Origin: Streptomyces akebiae
GTDB taxonomy: Bacteria > Actinomycetota > Actinomycetes > Streptomycetales > Streptomycetaceae
Length of the DNA stretch: 64,000 nucleotides
NCBI RefSeq assembly: GCF_019599145.1
Contig: NZ_CP080647.1
Location: 4,526,001-4,590,000 of the forward strand
Reading direction: 5' to 3'
Positions 1-7,600 of this stretch are shown one piece after another (position 1 is the first letter of the stretch; every line of letters starts with the position of its first letter). The notes beneath the pieces were generated by a model that was not told the origin of the DNA, did not search any database, and saw nothing but the letters and a program-made list of their open reading frames with translations. Position numbers and translations under genes: made by a program.

Positions 1-18
1 GGCGTGGGGTGTGGGTGG

Positions 19-1296
19 TCAGAGGGTGAGCGGGAGGGTCTTCAGGCCTCGGGTCAGGCGGGTGTGGCGCCAGGGGAGGGTTTCGACGGGGGCCGCCAGG
101 CTGGCGTGGGGGTGGCGGGTGATGACGGCGTGGAGGGCGAGTTCGGCCTCGGCTCTGGCCAAAGGGGCACCCAGGCATCGGTGGATGCCGTGGCCGAAGG
201 CGAGGTGTCCTGCGGCGGGGCGGGTGAGATCCAAGCGGTCGGGATCGGGGAATCGGTCCGGGTCGCGGTTGGCGGCGCCGGGTGCGATGAGGACCGGGGC
301 GCCTTCGGGGATCTCCGTACCGCCGAGTGTGAGTGCCTCGGTGCTGTAGCGGAACGTGGCGATCCCGACGGGCGAGTCGTAGCGCAGCAGCTCGTCCAGC
401 GCGCTGCCGAGGAGCTGCGGCTCGGCCCTCAGTCGCGCGAGTGATTCCGGGTGCCGGAGGAGGGCGAGGGCCGCGTTGCCGATGAAGTTGGTGGTGGTCT
501 CGTGGCCGGCCACCAGCAAAAGTACGGCGAGCGATACGAGTTCGTCCTCGGACAGGCGGTCCTGGCCGTCGCGTACGGCGATGAGGTCGTCGAGCAGGCT
601 GGTGCCGGGTGCGGTGCGCTTGGTGGCGACGAGGGCGGTCATATAGTCGCCGACGGCGTGGGAGGCGGCGTCGATCCGTCGCGGGTCTCCGGCGGCGAAC
701 AGGTCGCTCGACCAGGTGCGTACGGATGCGCGGTCGGACTCGGGCACCCCGAGCAGCTCGCAGATGACCGTGACGGGCAGCGGGACCGCGAGGTCGGCGA
801 CGAGGTCCACCGTTCCGTGGTCCGGCCATGCGTCGAGCAACTCGTCGACGAGGCCCGAGATGTAGGGGCGCAGCCGGGCGACCGCCCCGGTGGTGAACGC
901 CTTCGTCACCAGCGCCCGTAGCCGGGCGTGGTGCGGGGGATCGGTGGCGAGCATGTTCCGGGAGACGGCCGGGTGGAGATCGCGTTGCGACGGCCGACCG
1001 GCGAAGAATTTCGTGGTGTCCTTCGAGAGCCGGGGGTCGGTGAACGCCTCCCGGGCCTCGGTGTAGCCGGTGACCAGGTAGCTGTGGCGGCCTCCTGAAC
1101 CGGTGGGTACCCTGCGTACCGGTGCCGCTTCGCGCAGGCGGGCGTACGTGGGGTAGGGGTCGGCGAAGAATGCGGGGTCCTGCAACGGGTCGGTTGCGCT
1201 GGTGGGGCGGGGGTCCTCGGTTGGGTGGGGGGCCTCGGTCGGGTGGGGGGCTTCGGTCGGGTGGGGGGCTTCGGTCGGGTGGGGCGGGTTGGTCAC
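19..1296 (-). CDS. Cytochrome P450 (bacterial class I type)
   Basis: Heme monooxygenase, soluble, expected to take electrons from a ferredoxin and reductase; none is encoded nearby. The I-helix motif AGHETTTN, the K-helix ExxR in ELLRYDSP and the heme loop FGHGIHRCLGAPLAR (axial Cys) are all present, and the length of 425 residues is normal. An upstream ATG is available, but I chose the GTG at 1296 because it overlaps the TGA of the upstream membrane-protein gene as GTGA, implying translational coupling. The N-terminus then begins with four PHPTEA hexapeptides before the P450 fold. It is the last gene of a minus-strand operon with the MAB_1171c-like and ImmA/IrrE-like genes. The substrate is unknown. 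The family assignment is certain; the start is fairly sure. Confidence 0.95.
   Translation of the reverse strand: MTNPPHPTEAPHPTEAPHPTEAPHPTEDPRPTSATDPLQDPAFFADPYPTYARLREAAPVRRVPTGSGGRHSYLVTGYTEAREAFTDPRLSKDTTKFFAGRPSQRDLHPAVSRNMLATDPPHHARLRALVTKAFTTGAVARLRPYISGLVDELLDAWPDHGTVDLVADLAVPLPVTVICELLGVPESDRASVRTWSSDLFAAGDPRRIDAASHAVGDYMTALVATKRTAPGTSLLDDLIAVRDGQDRLSEDELVSLAVLLLVAGHETTTNFIGNAALALLRHPESLARLRAEPQLLGSALDELLRYDSPVGIATFRYSTEALTLGGTEIPEGAPVLIAPGAANRDPDRFPDPDRLDLTRPAAGHLAFGHGIHRCLGAPLARAEAELALHAVITRHPHASLAAPVETLPWRHTRLTRGLKTLPLTL
1213..1284. repeat. 18-bp tandem repeat, four units, in the P450 N-terminus
   Basis: Four 18-bp units encode PHPTEA three times and then PHPTED. They sit directly after the GTG start of the P450 and before its conserved fold. 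They probably form a disordered Pro/Glu-rich leader. Confidence 0.85.
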
Positions 1297-2576
1297 GTTC
1301 GGGGATCCGTTCCGGACGGTGCCAGGGGGTCGGTGGTGGGGGTGGTTTCGTGCTGGGTGTATGCCTGGGCTACGAGCAGCAGCCATTCGGTCTCGGCTCG
1401 GAGGTTGCCCGCTCGGGAGGCGGTTCTGGAGGGCGCGGGTGCGGCTCCGGTTCTAAGTTCGTTTCCGGTCCTGGGTTCGCTTCCCGTTCTGGGTTCGCTT
1501 CCCGTTCTGGGTTCGCTTCCCGTTCTGGGTTCGCTTCCCGTTGTCTTCGCGTGTACGGCCGCGCGCAGGATCGCGGCCTCGACGATGGCGTCTCCTTCCT
1601 GGGTTCCCGTCAAGCCGCGTGCGGCGACGGCCCGTTCGGCGCTCTCCTGGACGCGCACCGAGCGGTGGGGGCGAAGGGCGAGCACTCCGTCGTTGATCTC
1701 GATCACCCGGCGGTGGAGGTGGAAGTCGGAGTCGTCCACGTGCTGCGACCCCGCCGGGCCCAGGACGACCTCAGGGGTCGTGTCGGTGATGTCCTTCCAC
1801 AGGGGGGCCAGCGCGGCGAACGACCTCGACTCCCAGCGACGGCGCAGGAACTGGCTGAACGGCCACACGACCGCCGGGAGGGTGAGCCCCACGGTGACGA
1901 GGAGTACCGCGACCGCCGGCGCCGTGACGCTGAACACGCAGCGGACGGGGCTGATGGGCGTCGAGCATCGGACGCCGTGCGGCAGGAGGTCCAGTTCGAG
2001 CCCGATGGAGACCAGGCCGAAGACCTTGTAGGCGGCGTACAGCAGGGCGAAGACGCAGCCGACGGAGGTGATGCGCAGTCCTACGCGCTGGCTCTTGCGG
2101 CGTGAGTGGCCGGCCTGTTTCCAGGTCTGCGTGCCGAAGTCCTTCGCGGTGACGCTGAGGTACGTGACGTAGATCAGCACGTAGAGCGCGTACAGCTGGG
2201 GTGAATCGTCGTTCAACTGGCTGGCGGTGAACAGCACCGTCATGGCGGTGACGGAGATGCCGAGGAAGAGCACGCGCCGTCGGATGTTCCGCCGGGCCTC
2301 GTCGGGTTCCTGGTCGAGCTGGAGCATGAACGCCAGGACGGAGGTCGCGGCGGTCAGCGTGAAGGAGTTGCTGAGCAGGCGCCCGCCGTCGGGGACGACG
2401 CTTTCGACGGCGTTCTCCACGACGGACACGTACGAGCCGAAGGCACAGGCGAAGGAGACGAGCAGTGCCGCCATGGCCCAGGTGCCGGTCGGCCGGTGGC
2501 CGCCCCGGCCCCGGACCCAGTACCCGGCGGCGAGCAGCAGCACGAGGGCCACGCCTGCGAACAAGAGGTCGATCAT
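1293..2576 (-). CDS. MAB_1171c-like multi-pass membrane protein
   Basis: A 427-residue membrane protein of the type annotated in actinomycetes as MAB_1171c family putative transporter. Its biochemical role is not established. The first half has about six to seven hydrophobic segments, starting right at the N-terminus (LLFAGVALVLLLAAGYW). The second half is a soluble cytoplasmic region containing HVDDSDFHLHRRVIEINDG. A run of four GSEPRT repeats follows, then a helical C-terminus. The ATG overlaps the TGA of the upstream ImmA/IrrE-like gene (ATGA), and its own TGA overlaps the P450 GTG. I recall this family often lying beside XRE or ImmA-like genes, which fits here. The family call is good; transport is only an inference. 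Confidence 0.82.
   Translation of the reverse strand: MIDLLFAGVALVLLLAAGYWVRGRGGHRPTGTWAMAALLVSFACAFGSYVSVVENAVESVVPDGGRLLSNSFTLTAATSVLAFMLQLDQEPDEARRNIRRRVLFLGISVTAMTVLFTASQLNDDSPQLYALYVLIYVTYLSVTAKDFGTQTWKQAGHSRRKSQRVGLRITSVGCVFALLYAAYKVFGLVSIGLELDLLPHGVRCSTPISPVRCVFSVTAPAVAVLLVTVGLTLPAVVWPFSQFLRRRWESRSFAALAPLWKDITDTTPEVVLGPAGSQHVDDSDFHLHRRVIEINDGVLALRPHRSVRVQESAERAVAARGLTGTQEGDAIVEAAILRAAVHAKTTGSEPRTGSEPRTGSEPRTGSEPRTGNELRTGAAPAPSRTASRAGNLRAETEWLLLVAQAYTQHETTPTTDPLAPSGTDPRT
1473..1544. repeat. 18-bp tandem repeat, four units, in the MAB_1171c-like gene
   Basis: Near-identical 18-bp units encode (TGSEPR) four times in the cytoplasmic tail. The unit length matches the PHPTEA array only about 190 bp away in the next gene, although the sequences differ. 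Confidence 0.85.
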
Positions 2577-3100
2577 CGGCGCCGACGGCCCTTCCTGGTG
2601 GGTTTGGCGAACAGGGCCTCCCAGCGTTCGGCGCCCTTCTCGGGCTCACGGGGAGGTAACTCACGTCCGCGGTAGATGTGCTGCCGGATGACGGTGGCCA
2701 TCGTCTCGGCCTCGCGCTCGTCGTCCGTGGAGTAGCTCGTGCGTCCGTTCATCCGCTGCACGAGGGTGGGGTTGAAGCCGAGGGCGCGGAAGGCGTCGGC
2801 GTCCAGCTCCAGCGTGCCGGGGTGGTCGCAGATGATGTGGCTGACCTCGTGCGCGAGGATGTGGTTCTGGTGCAGGGCGGACGTTCCCTCCTCGTAGAAG
2901 AGGAGGTCCGCGTCGGGTGTCTCCAGGCGGATCCCGCAGGGTGCGTCGATCGCGCCGAGGGTGCTCAGCGGCCTCAGGATGATCGGACGGCCGCGCATCT
3001 CCGCCACGGCGTCGCAGAGGTCTCGGGTGTTGAAGCGGTGAGGGAGCCGAAGCGCGTCCACGCGTTCTTCGCAAGCGCGGCGTAACCGCTCAAGGTCCAT
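2573..3100 (-). CDS. ImmA/IrrE-like zinc metallopeptidase domain protein, two TTA codons
   Basis: A 175-residue protein starting MDLERLRR, with an AGGA ribosome site 8 nt before the ATG. It has the helical N-terminus and the HEVSHIICDHPG stretch (HExxH zinc site) of ImmA/IrrE peptidases, which in known cases cleave a repressor to switch on a regulon. Here the natural partner would be the EspR-like regulator encoded upstream, but that is inference. The family is also labelled toxin-like in some annotations. Two leucines use the rare TTA codon (residues 6 and 148; forward-strand positions 3083-3085 and 2657-2659), so translation should depend on bldA tRNA. It is the first of three overlapping genes. 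Confidence 0.8.
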   Translation of the reverse strand: MDLERLRRACEERVDALRLPHRFNTRDLCDAVAEMRGRPIILRPLSTLGAIDAPCGIRLETPDADLLFYEEGTSALHQNHILAHEVSHIICDHPGTLELDADAFRALGFNPTLVQRMNGRTSYSTDDEREAETMATVIRQHIYRGRELPPREPEKGAERWEALFAKPTRKGRRRR

Positions 3101-3581
3101 GTCCGGTCCTGACGTTGCTCGGGTCTGGCCGCTGACGGCGTGACCCCGTAAGGCCGGAGTGCGATCCGGGATCCCCGGCACCGAATCGTTCGAAAGCTTA
3201 GGCGAACACGCAGGCCGGTCCAAGGGAATCTCGGCGCTCTGGCCGAATGGCCGGATCTCGCGATTCGCCCATCAGGTGAGGGCGCGTTTCATCTGGGCAA
3301 AGGCAGGTTTTCGAGCCGGGGCCGGTTTCCTGTCCGGGGCTGATTTTCGGGTTGAGGCCGAATTACTGTCCGGGGCCGGTTCGAGTCCAGGGAGCACTCC
3401 GGGTCCGGGTCCGGTCCAAGTCCGGGTCCGGGTCCGGGTCCGGGTCCGGGTCCAAGTGCAGGTCCGGGTCCGGGCCCAGGTCCAAGTCAGCGGCTGGCGG
3501 CGGGGCGGTGGCCCGTGGTGGGCCGGTGGCCGGCAGCGGCCAGCAGCCAGGTGCGCCCCGCGCCCCGCGCCCCGCGCCCGC
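3101..3581. repeat. Intergenic region with CCGGGT hexamer array
   Basis: No gene is seen in these 480 bp between two same-strand genes. The part nearest the peptidase gene is less GC-rich and should hold its promoter. Positions 3395-3490 contain a degenerate hexamer array based on CCGGGT, uninterrupted for five units near 3420-3450. Confidence 0.6.
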
Positions 3582-4037
3582 TTAATTGTCCAAGTCGAGG
3601 CCGTTCGAGGGTGTTTCGCCCGGAAGGCCCTCCAGGATGCGGGCCTGCTCGATCACCGCCGTCACCATCTGGAGGGTCTCGGCACTGAGACCGTTGGCGC
3701 GCAGGGCCACGGTGCGGACGTTCTGGTCCCGCATGGCGGCGAGGACCGCGATCTCCGCTCGGGTGCGATGGGCGGCCTGCTCGTCCACGAAGTAGCCGGC
3801 GGGCACGCCGAAGAAGTCGGCGAGCGCCTTGATGGTGTGCCTTGTGGGGTTCTTCTTGGCACCGGTGCGCAGTTGCTGGATCGCGCTCGCGGTGAGCCCC
3901 TTGCCCTCGTCGCCCGAAGCCTCTCGGATCCCTTCGGCGACCTCGGCGTACGTGTAGGGCCCGCGACCCGCCGGGTGGACCTCCTGGAAGAGGTGGTCCA
4001 GCAACTGCGCGAAGGTGCGCGGCTCGTCGTCTGTCAC
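3582..4037 (-). CDS. EspR-like helix-turn-helix regulator
   Basis: A 151-residue DNA-binding protein resembling mycobacterial EspR along its whole length. The opening TFAQLLDHLFQEVHPAGRGPYT matches the EspR N-terminus, followed by an HTH with the recognition-helix region ASAIQQLRTGAKKNPT, then IKALADFFGVPAGYFVD and a C-terminal dimerisation helix. EspR binds distant sites and loops DNA. I chose the GTG at 4037 because AGGAC motifs lie just upstream and homology begins immediately after it; the open frame extends much further upstream but that part is not family-like. It faces the nSTAND/WD40 gene across 630 bp and precedes the peptidase/membrane/P450 operon, which it probably regulates together with itself. 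Confidence 0.85.
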   Translation of the reverse strand: MTDDEPRTFAQLLDHLFQEVHPAGRGPYTYAEVAEGIREASGDEGKGLTASAIQQLRTGAKKNPTRHTIKALADFFGVPAGYFVDEQAAHRTRAEIAVLAAMRDQNVRTVALRANGLSAETLQMVTAVIEQARILEGLPGETPSNGLDLDN

Positions 4038-4071
4038 GTCCGGTACGTCCTGTCCTGATCGCCGCTGTGTC

Positions 4072-4178
4072 CACTCTGGTGTGCGTGAGCGCGGAACGTG
4101 GTGGCTTCTGCTCAACTTTAGTTGACGATCGCCCACAACTACGGTGTACGTTCTACGGGGGTCACTCACACCAGAGTG
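4072..4178. promoter_or_regulatory. Paired 12-bp inverted repeats with a central palindrome
   Basis: CACTCTGGTGTG at 4072-4083 is perfectly mirrored by CACACCAGAGTG at 4167-4178. Between them, 4113-4124 is the palindrome CAACTTTAGTTG. They lie 35-140 bp upstream of the EspR-like gene start, in the divergent region. They are plausible operators for that regulator, whose family bridges separated sites. Confidence 0.55.
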
Positions 4179-4670
4179 TTCCATGGCTCCGATCAGCTGT
4201 CTTCGGCACGGGCCATGAGAGACCTCCCAGCCGGGTGGCCGGGTTCCGCGGGGGTGGGCCCGGCCACCCTGGAGCCTGTCTTCGCTTCCCGTTCGATGTG
4301 CCCGGTTCCGCGACGGCGCCCTGGGGCCGCTTCGTTCGGCACCGGTCCCTCCCCACGTGGGGACCGGTGCCGAACGGTGCGGGGGTGTCGATCCGCGCTT
4401 GGGGACGCGGATCGAGGAGGTTGTGGCTGGGGGCGTCGCTGAGGGTGGCCGGAAGCGTGCGGCATGATGGATCGGATGTGCGGGCGCTACGCCGGTGGCC
4501 CCTGCGGGCAGTGCACCGGCGTGGGCGGCTCGGGCCCGATCCTGCCATTCGGGGCTGGCGGGAGAGAAAGGCCCTGGTGTCCGGTGACGGCGTTTCCGCA
4601 GGTCAGACCAGCAAGGTGAGTTTTCCGGTCCGGATGTCCACGTAGTGGGGGAAGTTAAGGGGTAGATGCC
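4179..4670. other. Non-coding remainder of the divergent region
   Basis: No convincing gene is seen. A 51-codon frame at 4464-4619 begins MMDRMCGRYA, echoing the MCGRYA start of SRAP (HMCES/YedK) proteins, but nothing after it matches, so it is at best a relic. The ribosome site AAGGGG before the next gene is at 4658-4663. Confidence 0.4.
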
Positions 4671-7600
4671 TTGAGTCACGACTCAGAGGCACGCACGGCC
4701 TTCGCGGAACGTCTCGCGCTGTTGTACAAGGAAGCGGGCAATCCTCCCCTCAAGAGCGTCTCCGAGTCGGTCGTCCGGCTCCAGCGGGTCGATGAGCGCG
4801 GGCGCCCCGTACGGGTCTCGGCCCAGCGAATCAGTGACTGGCGACGGGCCCGGAACGTCCCCGCGCAGTTCGCCGCCCTCGCCTCCGTACTGCAGGTGCT
4901 GATCCCCGAGGCCCGGCGTGCGCGGCCCGTTCCGGTGTCCAAGGGGCTGTACGACATGGCCCAGTGGCAGCGGCTCTGGGAGCGGGCCCTGGCCGATCCC
5001 GTCGGGGAGCGCCCGGCGGACTCCGCGTCCGGCACCGCGACCGCCGCGTCCGGCGCCGGCATGGACGAGCAGCCTGCCGGCGAGGGCTCGTCCCTTCCTG
5101 GTGGTGTCTGCCCCTACCGGGGACTGGCCTCGTACCGGCAGCAGGACGCACGCTGGTTCTTCGGGCGGGAGCGGAGCACCGATGCGCTCGTCGAGCAGTT
5201 GCGCGCGGCGGGGCGCACCGGCGGCCTGGTCATGCTCGTGGGTGCCTCGGGCGCCGGAAAGTCCTCACTGCTCAATGCAGGGCTCGTGCCCGCCGTGCGC
5301 GGCGGTGCCCTGGACGACGGTGACGCCGGCCAGGTAGGCGCAGGGCTCGGGAGCGCGGGCACCGCCGGTGGGCGGAGGGTCGGCGAGGTGCTCCAGCTCG
5401 TGCCGGGTGCCGATCCGGTCGGCGAGCTGACCCGTCACATACCGGAGCTGGGGCAGGTCGTGTCCGCCGCCTACGAGCCCGGTACGCCGATGTTCGCCGA
5501 GGCGGTACGAGAGGCCGTCGCGACGTGGGCACGCCGACGCGGGACCGAGCACCATGGCGGCGACGGGAGGGGCGGCGAGGCGAGGGGCGGCAGCCAGGAG
5601 AGCGGCGGCAGCGGCGAAGCCCGGGACGGCGGCGCCCGAGGCAGCGGCAGCGGCAGCGGCAGCGAGACCAGGGGCACCCCCATCCCCATCCCCACCCCAA
5701 CCCCCCTCCGCCCCGTCCTGATCGTCGACCAGTTCGAAGAGACCTTCACGCTCTCCTCCGACGAGGCGGAGCGGCGGACGTTCGTGCAGTTGCTCAGTGC
5801 GGCGTGCACGCCCGGAGAGGAGGGCGGGGCGGCGCCCCTGGTCGTGGTGCTGGGCGTGCGGGCCGACTTCTACGAGCAGTGCCTCGGCTATCCGGAGCTG
5901 GCGGACGCTCTGCAGCACCGGCACATGGTGCTGGGGCCGTTGACCACGGCGGAGCTGCGGGAGGCGGTGACCGGACCGGCCAAGGCCGTGGGGCTGGAGC
6001 TGGAACCGGGGCTGGCGGAGCTGATCGTGCGGGAGGTGAGCGCGGACGGGCCGCGCGGGGCGCACGACGCGGGCGTGCTGCCGTTGCTGTCGCACGCCCT
6101 GCTCGTGACATGGCAGCGGCGGAAGGCGGGCCGGCTGACGCTGGCCGGCTATCGGGCAGCCGGCGGTATCCAGGGCGCGGTGGCGGCCACCGCCGAGCGG
6201 GCCTGGTCGGGGCTGGACCCGGCGGCCCGTTCGGCGGCACGGCTGCTGTTGCTGCGGCTGGTCCGGCTGGGAGAGGACACCCAGGCCACCCGGCGCCGGG
6301 GCACCAGGCGGCAGCTCGCGGACGGCTCGGCGGACCCGGAGAAGACCGAGGAGTCGCTGGAGGCGATGGCCCGCGCCCGGCTGCTGACGCTGGACGCGGA
6401 GACCGTGGAGATCACCCACGAGGCGCTGCTGCACGCCTGGCCGCGCCTGCGGAGTTGGATCGACGAGGGCCGCAACGACCATCTGCTGCGGCAGCGGCTG
6501 GAGGAGGACGGCCGCGCCTGGGAGGACTCCGACCGCGATTCCTCGCTGCTCTACCGGGGTTCGCGGCTCGAACAGGCGCACACCTGGGCGAAGTCCACCA
6601 GGGAAGCCGGGGGCAGCGGGGGCAGCGGGGGCACCAAGGACCCCGGAGACGTCGGGGACACCGGGGGCGCCTTCCTGACCCGGAGCGCGGTGGAGTTCCT
6701 GGCAGCGTCGGTCCGGCTGCACCGGCGTACCGTCCGGATCCGGCGGAGTGCCGTGGCGGCGCTGGTGGCGTTCGCCCTGGTGGCCGTCGGCTCGGCGGTG
6801 GTGGCCTGGCAGCAGCGCAACGACGCGGTGTTCGAGCAGGTGGTCGCCCAGGCCGATCGGGTCCAGTACTCGGATCCGTCGCTGTCGGCCCAGCTCGACC
6901 TGGTGGCGCACGATCTCCGGCCGGACGACGAGGGCACCGACAACCGGCTCGTCTCGATCGTCAACGCGCCCCTGGCCACCCCTCTCCTCGGCCACGGCGG
7001 TGCCGTCTACCTCACCTCCTTCAGCCCCGACGGGAAGTACCTGGCCACCGCCAGCTACGACCGATCCGTACGGCTGTGGAACGTGGCGGACCCGTCCCGG
7101 CCCACGGCCCTGGGCAAGCCCCTCACCGGGCACACCAGTTGGGTGAGCAGCGCGGTCTTCGCACCGGACGGCCGTACGCTCGCCAGCGCCGGCGACGACG
7201 GCACGATCCGTATGTGGGACGTGCGGGACCCGCGTGCGCCGCGCGCGCTGGGCGCACCGCTGACCGGGCACGACGGCACGATCTTCCTGATCGCCTTCAG
7301 CCCGGACGGGAAGACGCTGGCGTCCGTGGGCGAGGACCGCACCGTACGGCTGTGGGACGTGAGCGACCCGGCGCACGCCAGGGAGCTCGGCGCGCCACTC
7401 ACCGGGCACAGCGCTCCCGTACGCGCCGTCGCGTTCGGTCCGGACGGGAAGACGCTGGCGACCGGGGGCGACGACAACACGATCCGGCTGTGGGACGTGG
7501 CCGACCCGCGTGCGCCGCGCGCGCTGGGCACCGTGCTCAAGGGCCATACGAGTGTGGTGCACTCGCTGGCCTTCGGTCCCGACGGGCGGACGCTGGCCAG

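Noticed and set aside
1213..1544. A CRISPR-like array
   Set aside because: Both repeat sets are in-frame 18-bp protein repeats without spacers; no CRISPR array is seen elsewhere in the window.
3365..3405. GGTTCGAGTCC resembling a tRNA T-loop
   Set aside because: The flanking 5-bp arms do not pair well and no acceptor or anticodon arm is found; it lies in a GGTCCG repeat array.
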